NCBI GenBank assembly: GCA_019218375.1
Contig: JAHUUK010000001.1
Location: forward strand, 62,001 to 126,000
Length of the DNA stretch: 64,000 bases
Direction: 5' to 3'
Source: Dermabacteraceae bacterium TAE3-ERU5
Lineage (GTDB): Bacteria > Actinomycetota > Actinomycetes > Actinomycetales > Dermabacteraceae
The notes under the pieces are model-generated. The model made no database searches. It was given only the letters and a program-made list of their open reading frames with translations, and was not told the DNA's origin. Each line of letters opens with the position of its first letter. Position 1 is the stretch's first letter. Shown here one piece after another: positions 1-9,383 of this stretch. A program made the translations under genes and the position numbers.

Positions 1-295
1 GATCGCTGCGCAGATCATTTACGCTGCGCACCTTCCAGATCGCCTGTTCCGGGGCCAGATCGGGGTAATGAGAGGTGGCAATCCCCCAGAGAGTCTGCCC
101 CTCCTGCACAACCACCTTGGCTTCACGTTCGACCGAGGCCTCGGCTGCACCGACCCCCCAGGCCAAAACCACGAACAGTGCAAGTAGCAGCGAAGCAATA
201 GCCACTAGCGAAGACAGCACCATGCGCCCCCGGCGAGTGATGCGCAGAGCGGGACGAGCCACGTGAACATTGGCGGTGAAAGTCTGAGTAGTCAT
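1..295 (-). CDS. LysM-domain membrane protein, SOS-linked (partial, C-terminus beyond window)
   Basis: The ATG is at 293-295 and the frame stays open to base 1, giving about 98 residues of an incomplete protein. It begins with a short basic cytoplasmic segment, then one transmembrane helix (about residues 28-50, rich in Leu/Ala/Val), then the start of a LysM motif (VVQEGQTLWGIATSHYPDL), so the LysM part faces the cell wall. It is divergent from lexA and its promoter carries LexA boxes. This is the arrangement of mycobacterial chiZ (Rv2719c) and resembles SOS-induced division inhibitors such as YneA. A damage-induced division-control role is inferred from context; family assignment to a membrane LysM protein is solid. 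Confidence 0.8.
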   Translation of the reverse strand, partial: MTTQTFTANVHVARPALRITRRGRMVLSSLVAIASLLLALFVVLAWGVGAAEASVEREAKVVVQEGQTLWGIATSHYPDLAPEQAIWKVRSVNDLRSD

Positions 296-301
296 AGCTT
301 T

Positions 302-384
302 ACGAACTCCTGTTCGATCGAATACGTGTTCGAGTTTAGAACGGGTGTTCGAGAAAAGCAAGCAACCCTCGAACACTTGTTTGC
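302..384. promoter_or_regulatory. Four LexA (SOS) boxes between the LysM gene and lexA
   Basis: Four matches to the Gram-positive SOS box (CGAAC-N4-GTTCG) lie at 302-317, 318-333, 337-352 and 369-384. The first two abut exactly. Box 2 has GAAT in its left half and box 4 ends in GTTT, so these are weaker. A plausible minus-strand promoter (TTGCTT at 361-356, TAAACT at 338-333, 17-bp spacer) has box 3 in its spacer. A plausible lexA promoter (TTGCCC at 381-386, TAACCT at 404-409, 17-bp spacer) has box 4 over its -35. This would let LexA repress both directions. Confidence 0.85.
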
Positions 385-490
385 CCGGCGCGGCAAAAAC
401 GCCTAACCTGGTACAGAGACAACTCCACTACAGGGGTACGACAACGTAAGGTCGCCAAACGAAAGCGGGCGTCCGGGCAAGGAGCGGTAA

Positions 491-1189
491 ATGGCTAACG
501 ATCGGCTACTGGCAGATTCCGGCCTAGACACTTCTTCCAGCCTGGATACTTCCCAGCTCACCCCGCGCCAGCGCAAGATCCTCGCCGTGATCACGGCGAA
601 CATTCGCAAGGACGGCTTCCCGCCCACCATTCGCGAGATCGGGCAGCAGGTCGGCCTCACCTCCCCCTCTTCCGTTTCCCACCAGCTACAGGTGCTGGAG
701 AAAAAGGGATTCATCCGCCGCAACGAACGCTCCCCGCGCGCAATGGAAGTAGTTCCGCTCGACGAAACCGACGAACCGCAGGCGCGCGAGGTCCCCGAAT
801 ACGAGTCCTCCCCCAGCGTGCGCGTGCCCGTGCTGGGCCGGATCGCCGCCGGGGTGCCGATCACCGCTCAGGAACAGGTGGAGGACACTTTCACCCTGCC
901 CGAACAGATAGTCGGCAAGGGCGAGATGTTCCTGCTGAAGGTGGTGGGAGATTCCATGGTGGACGCCGCCATCTGCGACGGTGACTGGGTGGTAGTACGC
1001 TCCCAGCGCGAGGCCCAGGGCGGAGACATCGTGGCCGCCATGATCGACGGCGAAGCCACCGTAAAGACTTTCAAGCGCCAGGACGGTCACGTCTGGCTGA
1101 TGCCGCATAACCCGGCCTTCGCTCCCATCCTCGGGGACAGCTGCGAGGTGCTCGGCAAGGTGGTAGCGGTGCTGCGCTCGGTTAACTAA
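491..1189 (+). CDS. lexA: SOS repressor LexA
   Basis: LexA is the transcriptional repressor of the DNA-damage regulon and a RecA-stimulated self-cleaving serine peptidase. The protein has 232 residues. A winged-helix DNA-binding domain spans about residues 23-90 ([11 protein letters not shown], then [13 protein letters not shown]). The cleavage site is Ala120-Gly121, and the catalytic pair is Ser155 (GDSMVDA) and Lys192 (ATVKTF), all present, so it should be autocleavable. AAGGAG lies just upstream of the ATG. The first ~20 residues form an extra N-terminal tail typical of actinobacterial LexA. It is convergent with the downstream dinG-like gene, leaving a gap of only 12 bp. Confidence 0.97.
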   Translation: MANDRLLADSGLDTSSSLDTSQLTPRQRKILAVITANIRKDGFPPTIREIGQQVGLTSPSSVSHQLQVLEKKGFIRRNERSPRAMEVVPLDETDEPQAREVPEYESSPSVRVPVLGRIAAGVPITAQEQVEDTFTLPEQIVGKGEMFLLKVVGDSMVDAAICDGDWVVVRSQREAQGGDIVAAMIDGEATVKTFKRQDGHVWLMPHNPAFAPILGDSCEVLGKVVAVLRSVN

Positions 1190-1201
1190 GCCGTTCGCCC
1201 G

Positions 1202-3208
1202 CTAGTCTTTTTCCGCAAACATTCCCGCAGACAGCCTGTGCAGGGCCGCCAGCGCGGCCTGCGCGTCGTAGGTGCGCCACAGCGGCGGCATGGCCGATAT
1301 CAGGTAGCTGCCGTAACGCTTCGTGGCGATGCGCGAATCGAGCACCGCCACCATTCCCCTGTCGCTTCTGGAACGAATCAGGCGGCCCGCGCCCTGCGCC
1401 ATCAGCAGCGCGGCGTGGCTCGCGGAAATCGCCATGAAGGCGTTACCGCGCTGGCTGGTGATGCGCTCCTGTCGGGCCGAGGTAAGCGGATCGTCGGGCC
1501 GCGGGAACGGGATACGGTCCATCACCACCAGGCGGCAGGAATCTCCCTGCACGTCCACTCCCTGCCACAGCGAAAGCGTCCCGAACAGGCTCGCGTGCGG
1601 ATCGTCCCTGAAAGCCGACACCAGGGCGTTCAGGCCGTCTTCCCCCTGCACGAACACCGGGGTGTCCAGCACCCCGCGTGCGTAATCGGCAGCTTCTTCC
1701 GCCGCGCGGCGGGAGGAAAACAGGCAGAGCGCTCCCCCGCGCGAGGCGCTAATTAGCTCGCATAGGTGGCGCAGCGTATCCGGGTGCAGCCCGTCTCGTC
1801 CCGGCGGTGGCAAATGCCGCGCCAGGTATAAGATTCCCTGCTTGTTGTAGGCGAACGGGCTGCCAACGTCTATCCCCGCCCATAGCGCGCAATCTTTGTC
1901 GGCGCTTTCTCCGCTGCGAGCAAGCTGCGTAAGTTCCCGGCGTTCCTCGGAAAACAGGCCCACCTGTCTGGCGGGCTGCTCGAAGTTGCCGCCAAGGGCC
2001 AGGGTGGCCGACGTCATCACCAGCGTCTTAGAGGCCAGGATCTTGTCTCGCACGGCGTAGGCAACGCTGAGCGGTGCCACGTACAGGGCACGGCTGCCGC
2101 TCTCGGATTGCGACACCCACAGCACGTCACTTTCGCGCTCTTCCAGCACGCGGCGGCAGAGGGTGGTTACCTCTTGCAGCGTCGCCCGGGCAGTCTTGCG
2201 GGCCCCCGCGAGCAGGGGATCGTCGGACGCCTCCTGCACGTCCCTCGCCGCGCGGCGCGCCTGCGCTTCGAGCAGCGTTAGGGCATCCTGCAAACGCGGC
2301 GGCACGCCGCCGTTTAGTCGGCCCTCCGGCAGGTCGGTGAGCGCCAGCGCGTAGGAGTCTGCCGCGGTTTCCAGCTCGCTGCTGGCCACCCCGAGGGAGC
2401 GCATCACCTTTTGGGCGCTGCGCAGCGCCGCCGGGTGCAGGTTAAGCGTCACGGCGGAGGTAATGCGGGAGGCCAGTTCGTGGGCTTCGTCCACGATCAC
2501 CGCGTCGTGTTCGGGCACGATGGATAGTTCGTCGAAGGCGTTGATGGCAAGCAGCGCGTGGTTGGTGACCACCAGGTCTACCTCTTGTGCGATGGCCCGG
2601 TTGCGTTCGGAAAAGCATTCGTTCACCAGCGGGCAGCTCGTGCCGATGCACTGGCTGCCGGTGACCGACACCTGCCGCCAGGCCCTGTCCGTGACGGGCA
2701 TGTCCAGGTGGTCGCGGTCGCCGGTCTCGGTTTCTTCGGCCCACTCGCGCAGCCTGCGTACCTGATCGCCGAGGCGTTCGCTCTGTCCGCTGCCGGGGTC
2801 TACTACCTCCTGGCTAAACAGCGTGCCGGGCGGGGCCTCGTCGGGGTAACCGCCCGCGAGTTTTTGCAGGCAGAGGAAGTTGCTGCGGCCCTTGAGCAGC
2901 GCGAAGGAGGGTTTACGCGGCAGCTTATCGCCCGCCGCCGCGATCAGGGCGGGCAGGTCTTTGCTGACCAGCTGCGATTGCAGGGCGATGGTGGCGGTAG
3001 AGACGATCACCGGCCTACCGGTTTTCACGGCGTGTTCCAGCGCGGGCACCAGGTAGCCGAGCGATTTACCCGTGCCGGTTCCAGCCTGCACCAGCAGGTG
3101 GTGGCGCTGCGAAAGCGCGGCGGATACCGCTTCGGCCATGCGCCGCTGCCCCTCGCGGGGGCTACCGCCGAGGGTGCTTACAGCGGCATCCAGCAGCTCC
3201 AGCGTCAC
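1202..3208 (-). CDS. dinG: ATP-dependent DNA helicase, DinG/XPD (Rad3) family
   Basis: Superfamily 2 DNA helicase of 668 residues. Near the N-terminus is Walker A (GTGTGKSLGYLVPA, about residues 42-55), later a DEAH box (VIVDEAHELA), and C-terminal helicase motifs (TLSLWQGVDVQGDS; QGAGRLIRSRSDRG). Cysteines between motifs I and II (CLQKLAGG, then CIGTSCPLVNEC) fit the iron-sulfur cluster of the XPD/DinG group. Its role is unwinding damaged or structured DNA, such as R-loops and forks. The GTG start overlaps the hflX stop by 4 bp (GTGA), so the two are probably translationally coupled. No LexA box was found upstream of hflX, so SOS control is not evident here. Confidence 0.93.
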   Translation of the reverse strand: MTLELLDAAVSTLGGSPREGQRRMAEAVSAALSQRHHLLVQAGTGTGKSLGYLVPALEHAVKTGRPVIVSTATIALQSQLVSKDLPALIAAAGDKLPRKPSFALLKGRSNFLCLQKLAGGYPDEAPPGTLFSQEVVDPGSGQSERLGDQVRRLREWAEETETGDRDHLDMPVTDRAWRQVSVTGSQCIGTSCPLVNECFSERNRAIAQEVDLVVTNHALLAINAFDELSIVPEHDAVIVDEAHELASRITSAVTLNLHPAALRSAQKVMRSLGVASSELETAADSYALALTDLPEGRLNGGVPPRLQDALTLLEAQARRAARDVQEASDDPLLAGARKTARATLQEVTTLCRRVLEERESDVLWVSQSESGSRALYVAPLSVAYAVRDKILASKTLVMTSATLALGGNFEQPARQVGLFSEERRELTQLARSGESADKDCALWAGIDVGSPFAYNKQGILYLARHLPPPGRDGLHPDTLRHLCELISASRGGALCLFSSRRAAEEAADYARGVLDTPVFVQGEDGLNALVSAFRDDPHASLFGTLSLWQGVDVQGDSCRLVVMDRIPFPRPDDPLTSARQERITSQRGNAFMAISASHAALLMAQGAGRLIRSRSDRGMVAVLDSRIATKRYGSYLISAMPPLWRTYDAQAALAALHRLSAGMFAEKD

Positions 3209-4710
3209 CGGGAAATGGCGACCAGCTCGTCAGCCAGGCCCGCGCTCACCCTGGCGTGCAGGCGCGTGCCCTCGGCCAGGTGTTCTTCTGTCATGATCAA
3301 TCCGTGCTCGTGTACGCGCGCCACCAGATCGCCACGGGAATAGGGCACCACGACGTCCACGGTGCGTTCGGGGCTGGGTAGCTGGTCTGCGATCATTTCA
3401 CGCAGTTCGTCTAGGCCCTGCCCGGTGTGCGCGGAAACGGCGATGGAGTTTTCCACCTGGCTGCGTACGCGCGCCAGGTCCTCCGGTGCGGCCAGGTCCG
3501 CCTTGTTGAGCACCACGATCTCGCGTACCGCGAAGTCCTCGATGTCGTTCAGGACGGCCCGCACTGCGGCGATCTGTCCCTCCGGATCCGGGTGGGAGGC
3601 GTCTACTACGTGCAGCAGCAGGTCGGCACCCGCCACTTCCTCCAGGGTCGAACGAAACGCCTCCACCAGTTCTGTGGGCAGGTAACGCACGAAACCTACG
3701 GTGTCCGAGAAGGTGAACTCGCGCCCGTCCGGGGTCTGTGCCCGGCGCGTGGTCGGGTCCAGGGTCGCAAACAGCGCGTTATCGACCAGCACTCCCGCCC
3801 CGGTGAGCCGGTTTAGCAGGGACGACTTGCCGGCGTTCGTGTACCCGGCGATGGCTACCGACGGGATGGCGTGGCGGCGGCGGTCGGCCCGTTGTGCTTC
3901 GCGTGCCGGAGCCATCTCCCGGATTTCGCGGCGCAGTTTCGCCATGCGGGTGCGGATGCGGCGACGGTCGAGTTCGATCTTGGTTTCGCCGGGGCCGCGC
4001 GAGCCGATACCGGCGCCGCCCGCGACCCGGCCACCGGCCTGGCGCGACATGGATTCGCCCCAGCCGCGCAGGCGGGGCAGCAGGTATTCGAGCTGCGCTA
4101 GTTCTACCTGCGCTTTACCCTCGCGAGACTTTGCGTGCTGGGCGAAGATGTCGAGGATCAGCGCGGTGCGGTCAATTACCTTGACCTTCACGACGTCTTC
4201 CAGCGCGCGGCGCTGGGAGGGGGCGAGGTCTCCGTCGCAAATCACGGTGTCGGCTCCCGTCTCGGCGACGATCTGCGCGAGTTCCTTCGCTTTACCGGAA
4301 CCGAGGAAGGTGGCGGGATCGGGGTGCGCGCGGCGCTGCATCAGGCCGTCTAGCACCTGCGAACCGGCGGTTTCGGCGAGCGCCGCGAGCTCGCGCAGGC
4401 TGTTTTCCGCGTCCTCCACCTTGCCGGTGGTAAAGAGGCCCGCGAGCACCACCTTTTCCAGGCGGAGCTGTCGGTATTCGACCTCGGTGACGTCCTCGAG
4501 TTCGGTGGAAAGGCCGTGTACGCGGCGCAGCGCCTGCCTATCGGCCAGGTCTAGCTGTTCGCCGTCCGCGTCCGAATGGTAGTCAACATCGCTCAGGGAG
4601 GCGTCTTTGCGCGCGAAGATGCGCCGGGTGATCCGGGTGGCTTCGCTGACGTTTTCTTCCCCGCCCGGCTCTTCCCCGCCGATGTTTTCTTCCTGGAACG
4701 TGATCCGCAC
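3205..4710 (-). CDS. hflX: Ribosome-associated GTPase HflX
   Basis: HflX binds the 50S subunit and splits stalled or hibernating ribosomes. The 501-residue protein has the N-terminal HflX domain (about 90-300) with the Gly-rich linker RQAGGRVAGGAGIGSRGPGE. The GTPase domain follows, with G1 GYTNAGKSS, G3 DTVGFVR and G4 NKAD, then a short C-terminal domain. The first ~60 residues are acidic and poorly conserved; a shorter start inside this region is possible. It forms a two-gene unit with the dinG-like helicase downstream, a common actinobacterial pairing. Confidence 0.95.
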   Translation of the reverse strand: MRITFQEENIGGEEPGGEENVSEATRITRRIFARKDASLSDVDYHSDADGEQLDLADRQALRRVHGLSTELEDVTEVEYRQLRLEKVVLAGLFTTGKVEDAENSLRELAALAETAGSQVLDGLMQRRAHPDPATFLGSGKAKELAQIVAETGADTVICDGDLAPSQRRALEDVVKVKVIDRTALILDIFAQHAKSREGKAQVELAQLEYLLPRLRGWGESMSRQAGGRVAGGAGIGSRGPGETKIELDRRRIRTRMAKLRREIREMAPAREAQRADRRRHAIPSVAIAGYTNAGKSSLLNRLTGAGVLVDNALFATLDPTTRRAQTPDGREFTFSDTVGFVRYLPTELVEAFRSTLEEVAGADLLLHVVDASHPDPEGQIAAVRAVLNDIEDFAVREIVVLNKADLAAPEDLARVRSQVENSIAVSAHTGQGLDELREMIADQLPSPERTVDVVVPYSRGDLVARVHEHGLIMTEEHLAEGTRLHARVSAGLADELVAISR

Positions 4711-4856
4711 AGGCCCTCTTTCGCTCGCTTTAACTATGCCTCCTAGTCTCTCAGCCCCAGCCGTGAAAATGGGATAGAAGCGCCGTAATGTGTACGGCGA
4801 GTCTCCCCCGCTGCCGCTAGGTTGGTGAAACGCCGCCGGGGTGGGAAAATTACGGG

Positions 4857-5477
4857 GTGAGCCACTACTTCACCTCCACTCCCCTGTCCGAGGGCGAAAC
4901 CTCAGAGCTGCGCGTGGAACTGGCGGGAGAACCGCTGGTTTTGCGTAGCGCCCACGGGGTTTTTTCGCAGCACGGCCTCGATAAGGCCACGGCTATCTTG
5001 TTGGATCGCACGGATCTGATGATGGATCTGCCGGACGGTGCGGTGGTGGCCGACGTCGGCTGCGGCTGGGGACCGATCGCGCTCAGCCTGGCGCTTTCGC
5101 GGCGTGACATCACCGTGTGGGCCGTGGATGTGAACGAGCGGGCACGGCAGCTCACGGCCCTGAACGCGCAGCTTGCGGGAGTCGCGGAGCGGGTGCGCGT
5201 GTGCGCGCCCGAGGAGGTCCCGGCGGAGCTGACGGTGGATGCGATCTTCTCCAACCCGCCGATCAGGATCGGCAAGGAGGCCCTGCACGAACTGCTGCGG
5301 GAATGGCTGCCCCGCCTGGATACGCGCGGCGAGGCATACCTGGTAGTCGGTAAAAACCTGGGTGCCGATTCCCTGCAGCGCTGGATAAGCGAGCACGACG
5401 GGGCTTTGGCACGGCTGGCCTGCAACCGGATAGATTCCGCGAAGGGTTTTCGTATCCTGCGCGTCTACAACCGCTAA
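4857..5477 (+). CDS. Class I SAM-dependent methyltransferase, RsmC-like (16S rRNA guanine-N2 type)
   Basis: A 206-residue single-domain methyltransferase. Motif I is VVADVGCGWGPIALSLAL (about residues 62-80). The acidic end of strand 2 is VWAVDVNERA. Motif IV is SNPPIRIG, the NPP type used to methylate exocyclic amino groups of guanine or adenine. It matches the C-terminal catalytic domain of RsmC/RlmG and lacks the N-terminal pseudo-domain of the E. coli enzyme, as is usual in Gram-positives. The start is GTG. The last 4 bp overlap the convergent dapF stop. The exact target nucleotide is not determinable from sequence. Confidence 0.88.
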   Translation: MSHYFTSTPLSEGETSELRVELAGEPLVLRSAHGVFSQHGLDKATAILLDRTDLMMDLPDGAVVADVGCGWGPIALSLALSRRDITVWAVDVNERARQLTALNAQLAGVAERVRVCAPEEVPAELTVDAIFSNPPIRIGKEALHELLREWLPRLDTRGEAYLVVGKNLGADSLQRWISEHDGALARLACNRIDSAKGFRILRVYNR

Positions 5478-6334
5478 AGCGCGTTTACCTCGGCCACGAT
5501 CACCGCGGGGCCGGTGAGCACCACTTCGTCTCCGCGCAGGGACACGGTGACGCTGCCTCCCGGCACGTCTAGAAGCCACTCTTCCGGCGGATTTTCGCCC
5601 TTTGCGCGCAGGTTATGCACCAGCGCCACGATCGCGGCGCAGGCCCCCGTGCCGCACGAGCGAGTCTCCCCCGCACCGCGTTCGATTACCCGCATCCGGG
5701 CATGACCGGGCGCTACCACCTGCACGAATTCCGCGTTGGTGCCATGTTCCGGCACGGGAGTGACCTGCGGCTGATCGCTCAGGTCCAGGGCGTCCAGATC
5801 CACCTGTGGATCCAGCAGGGTGACGGTGTGCGGATTGCCCATATCCACGTTGCGGGCGGGCAGCTCTTCGCCCGCCACCCGCACGCTAACCTCATCAAGC
5901 AGGTAGTAGCGGTGCATATTGACGCTGATCTGGCCGTCCGGCAGAACGCTCACGCTCTTGACGCCCGCGCGGGTGCCAATCGTGAAGTTGCTGCGTTCCT
6001 CGTGGCCGCGGCGCTGTAGCTCCCGCGCGAAAACGCGCACGCCGTTGCCGCACATTTCCGCCAGCGAACCGTCCGCATTGCGGTAGTCCATGAACCAGAC
6101 GGGCAGGGAGCCGTCCGGCAGGGTGTTGAGTTCCTGCAGTTCGCGCGGCATACTCGCCGTCGGCACCAGCCTAATCAGGCCGTCCCCGCCCAGCCCGGCT
6201 CGGCGATCGCACAGGAAGCGCACGTCTTCCGCCGTGATTTCCAGCTTACCCTGTGGATCGTCCACCAGCACGAAATCGTTTTCGGTGCCGTGCCCGAGCG
6301 CCATCGGCCAATCTGCGTAGTTTCTATGCGACAT
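5474..6334 (-). CDS. dapF: Diaminopimelate epimerase
   Basis: DapF converts LL- to meso-diaminopimelate for peptidoglycan and lysine synthesis, without a cofactor, using two cysteines. Both are present: EMCGNGVRVFA in the first half and ETRSCGTGACA in the second. The length (286 residues) is normal. The ATG lies inside the 3' end of miaA (11-bp overlap), so coupling with miaA and miaB is likely. A downstream ATG (MALGHGTEND) is an alternative start. dapA and dapB occur about 12 kb away, so the window holds three genes of this pathway in two transcription units. Confidence 0.96.
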   Translation of the reverse strand: MSHRNYADWPMALGHGTENDFVLVDDPQGKLEITAEDVRFLCDRRAGLGGDGLIRLVPTASMPRELQELNTLPDGSLPVWFMDYRNADGSLAEMCGNGVRVFARELQRRGHEERSNFTIGTRAGVKSVSVLPDGQISVNMHRYYLLDEVSVRVAGEELPARNVDMGNPHTVTLLDPQVDLDALDLSDQPQVTPVPEHGTNAEFVQVVAPGHARMRVIERGAGETRSCGTGACAAIVALVHNLRAKGENPPEEWLLDVPGGSVTVSLRGDEVVLTGPAVIVAEVNAL

Positions 6335-7220
6335 CCCGGGCGATCCTCTCCAGCACGGCGGTCTTGTTTTCGGCTTCGTACCAGGTTATCCGATCGTCAC
6401 GGCCGAACCAGGTGTCCTGTTTGCGCACCAGCTTGCGGGTAAGCACGGTGGTGCGAGCTATCGCGTCGGCCTCGGCCATGCTGCCCGACAGCACCTCCAT
6501 CGCCTGAGCGTAGCCGATGGCGCGCGACGCGGTGCGGCCCTCCGCCAGCCCCTCGCCGAGCAGGCGGCGCGTTTCTTCCAGCAAACCGTCCCGGTACATG
6601 CGCTCCACGCGCAACGCCACCCGTTCATGCAGCTCGGGACGGGGCCGACGAATCCCGATCTGCAACGTGGCCGGATCGTGGTATTCGTAGCGCGGCAGGA
6701 AAAAGGTGTACGGCTTCCCCGTCACCTCGTGCACTTCAAGCGCACGCACCATGCGGCGCGGGTCCTGGATGGCCTCGGCAGCCTGCGGGTCCCGCTCGCG
6801 CAGCAGTTCCCGCAGAGCGGCCTCGCCGTGTTTTTCCAGGTACTGCTCGAAGCGTTCCCGCACGGCCCTGTCGGTGCCGGGGAATTCGATGCGGTCAAGC
6901 AGCGCCCGCACATACAGCCCGGACCCTCCCACCACGATCGGAAGTTTGCCGCGCGCACGCACCTCGGCCACCTTTTCGCGCGCCAGCCGCTGGTAGTCGG
7001 CCACACTCGCCTCTTCCCGCACGGAAAGAAGATCGAACAGATGGTGGGGCACGCCCCGCATTTCCTCGCGGGTCACCTTCGCGGTGCCGATATCCATGCC
7101 GCGGTAGAACTGCATGGCATCGCCATTAATGACCTCGCCATCAAAGCGCAGCGCGGCCTCGATAGCAAGCTCACTCTTGCCGGTAGCGGTGGCACCCACT
7201 ACCGCGATCAGCGGCAGCAT
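6324..7220 (-). CDS. miaA: tRNA dimethylallyltransferase
   Basis: MiaA transfers dimethylallyl from DMAPP to N6 of A37 in tRNAs reading UNN codons. In 298 residues it shows the P-loop GATATGKSELA (about 9-19), the substrate-loop aspartate in NGDAMQFYRGMDIGTAKVT, and the GGSGLYVRALLD motif. It sits one base downstream of miaB, whose product acts next on the same nucleotide, so the two modification steps are co-transcribed. Confidence 0.97.
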   Translation of the reverse strand: MLPLIAVVGATATGKSELAIEAALRFDGEVINGDAMQFYRGMDIGTAKVTREEMRGVPHHLFDLLSVREEASVADYQRLAREKVAEVRARGKLPIVVGGSGLYVRALLDRIEFPGTDRAVRERFEQYLEKHGEAALRELLRERDPQAAEAIQDPRRMVRALEVHEVTGKPYTFFLPRYEYHDPATLQIGIRRPRPELHERVALRVERMYRDGLLEETRRLLGEGLAEGRTASRAIGYAQAMEVLSGSMAEADAIARTTVLTRKLVRKQDTWFGRDDRITWYEAENKTAVLERIARDVA

Positions 7221-7221
7221 T

Positions 7222-8778
7222 TCAGCGGCGGCGCAGGGTAGGAATGCCGAGCGTAACGGGGCCGCCGGGCTTCTTCACGCCCGTGCCGCAGCCGCTATCG
7301 CCACTGCCGCACGAATCTGCGCCGGTCACGCCCTTCTCCCAGGCGTCTCCCGAACGGGTACGGCGAATCCGGAAGGAATCACGCCCCTCGGGGGTAAGGG
7401 CGCTATCGGCGATCAAGTAGTGCGGCGCGCCGTGGGTGACGGTGGCCGTGACGATATCGCCGGGGCGCGGCCGCTCGCTTGCGGCGAGCCCCTCCGGCAA
7501 GGCGACGTGCACCAGGCGGTTGTCTTCCGCACGCCCGGACACGCGGTTGGTTTCCCGGTCGCGTTCCCCCTCGCCCTGCGCGATGAGCACGTTTACCTCG
7601 CGGCCCTCGATAGCCTGGTTTTCTTCGTGCGCAATGCGATCCTGCAGGGCGATCAGGCGCTCGAAACGCTCCTGCACGACCTCCTTCGGCAGCTGTCCGT
7701 CCATGGTCGCGGCGGGGGTGCCGGGGCGGATCGAATACTGGAAGGTGAAGGCGCTCGAAAAGCGGGATTCCTCCACCACTTCCAGGGTGCGCTGGAAATC
7801 TTCCTCGGTCTCACCGGGGAAGCCGACGATGAGGTCGGTCGTAATGGCCGCGTGCGGGATGCGGGAGCGCACCTTGTCCAAAATTCCCAGGAAGCGGGTG
7901 GAACGGTAGGAGCGGCGCATCGCCTTCAGGATCCTGTCCGAACCGGACTGGAGCGGCATGTGCAGCGACGGCATCACGTTCGGGGTTTCCGCCATCGCCT
8001 CGATCACGTCGTCCGTGAACATCGCGGGGTGCGGGGAGGTGAAGCGCACGCGCTCCAGCCCCTCGATCTCGCCGCAGGAGCGCAGCAGCTTCGCGAACGC
8101 GCCGCGATCGCCAAACTCAACGCCGTAGGAATTAACGTTTTGCCCGAGCAGGGTTACTTCGATCGCGCCATCGTCCACCACGGATTTAACTTCCGCCAGC
8201 ACGTCACCGGGGCGGCGATCCTTTTCCTTGCCGCGCAGGGACGGCACGATGCAGAAGGTGCAGGTGTTGTTGCAGCCGACAGAGATGGAAACCCAGGCGG
8301 CGTAGCAGGACTCGCGGCGGGTCGGCAGCGTGGAAGGGAATACCTCCAAAGATTCCAGGATCTCTACCTGCGCCTCGCGGTTGTGGCGCGCCCGCTCCAG
8401 TAGCACCGGCAGGGCATACATGTTGTGCGTGCCGAACACGACGTCCACGTAGGGGGCCTTGTCCACGATCGTGGAGCGGTCCTTCTGCGCCAGGCAGCCG
8501 CCCACGGCGATCTGGAAACCGGGCGTCACCTGCTTCGCGGGCAGCAGCCGCCCCAGGTTGCCGTAGAGTCGGTTCGCCGCGTTCTCGCGCACGGCGCAGG
8601 TGTTGAATACGACCACGTCCACCCCGCCCTCGCGCGGGTCAAGGTTTGGATCTGCGGCAACATAGCCGGCGTCTTCGAGCAGGCCGGTGAGGCGTTCGGA
8701 GTCGTGGACGTTCATCTGGCAGCCAAACGTGCGCACCTGGTAGGTGCGCGGGGCGCCCTGCGGGGAGGTAGTTGTCAT
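7222..8778 (-). CDS. miaB: tRNA-2-methylthio-N6-dimethylallyladenosine synthase
   Basis: Radical-SAM methylthiotransferase acting on i6A37 of tRNA. An N-terminal UPF0004 domain carries three cluster cysteines ([21 protein letters not shown]). The radical-SAM CxxxCxxC is CNNTCTFC, and a TRAM domain (about 385-455) follows for tRNA binding. At 518 residues it is slightly longer than usual because of a C-terminal tail with two further cysteines ([10 protein letters not shown]) that is not part of the known catalytic core. It heads miaB-miaA-dapF. Confidence 0.96.
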   Translation of the reverse strand: MTTTSPQGAPRTYQVRTFGCQMNVHDSERLTGLLEDAGYVAADPNLDPREGGVDVVVFNTCAVRENAANRLYGNLGRLLPAKQVTPGFQIAVGGCLAQKDRSTIVDKAPYVDVVFGTHNMYALPVLLERARHNREAQVEILESLEVFPSTLPTRRESCYAAWVSISVGCNNTCTFCIVPSLRGKEKDRRPGDVLAEVKSVVDDGAIEVTLLGQNVNSYGVEFGDRGAFAKLLRSCGEIEGLERVRFTSPHPAMFTDDVIEAMAETPNVMPSLHMPLQSGSDRILKAMRRSYRSTRFLGILDKVRSRIPHAAITTDLIVGFPGETEEDFQRTLEVVEESRFSSAFTFQYSIRPGTPAATMDGQLPKEVVQERFERLIALQDRIAHEENQAIEGREVNVLIAQGEGERDRETNRVSGRAEDNRLVHVALPEGLAASERPRPGDIVTATVTHGAPHYLIADSALTPEGRDSFRIRRTRSGDAWEKGVTGADSCGSGDSGCGTGVKKPGGPVTLGIPTLRRR

Positions 8779-8810
8779 AGCCCCCTAATTCTACGGGGTT
8801 TTATACGCTC

Positions 8811-9383
8811 TCACTTGAGTTCTGACAAGATCGCAGAGGTAGTTATTTCGCGTGAGAATCCTCGCCTCATGAGCTGAGCTTCGAGCCGCCGCAGCAGGTT
8901 TTTACGTTCGTTTCCGCGCGGCGCGGCTCCCCCGGGGAGCCGCTTACGCACCAGTTCCCGCGCGCGTTCGTATTCCGTTTCCGGTTCCTCCGCCTCGCGC
9001 AGCGCATGGGTTATATCGGCTTCCGCCACTCCCCTGCCGCGCAGTTCGCGGGCGAGTTCCCGATCCGCTAAGCGTTTATCCCTGCGCCGCTGCTGCACCC
9101 ATTCCGTGGCGAACGCCGCATCGTCTATCAGCCCCGCCCGCTCTATGCGGGCGAGCGCCTCCGCGCGTACCGGGCCGGGCACCTCGCGCGCGGCTAGCGC
9201 GTCCCAGAGTTCAGCGCGCGAACGCTTACGCAGTGCCAGCAAGCGCATGAGGTAGCGGCATTCTTTTACCGCCTGACGGTCCAGGGCCGCGCCCTCCGCA
9301 CTAATCACGGGGGACGCGGCCAGGATCCGTTCGCTACCGGCCCGCAGCCGGTCTAAAACCTCAGTCTTCTGCGAGCTCTGCAT
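8811..9383 (-). CDS. recX: RecA regulator RecX
   Basis: RecX binds RecA filaments and inhibits recombinase and coprotease activity. The 190-residue protein is built from helical RecX repeats: [20 protein letters not shown], then [16 protein letters not shown], then [11 protein letters not shown]. The start chosen overlaps the recA stop by 23 bp, so RecX should be made from the recA message and share its SOS induction. An internal start is possible. Its last codons lie just upstream of miaB, which may be part of the same or a following unit. Confidence 0.92.
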   Translation of the reverse strand: MQSSQKTEVLDRLRAGSERILAASPVISAEGAALDRQAVKECRYLMRLLALRKRSRAELWDALAAREVPGPVRAEALARIERAGLIDDAAFATEWVQQRRRDKRLADRELARELRGRGVAEADITHALREAEEPETEYERARELVRKRLPGGAAPRGNERKNLLRRLEAQLMRRGFSREITTSAILSELK

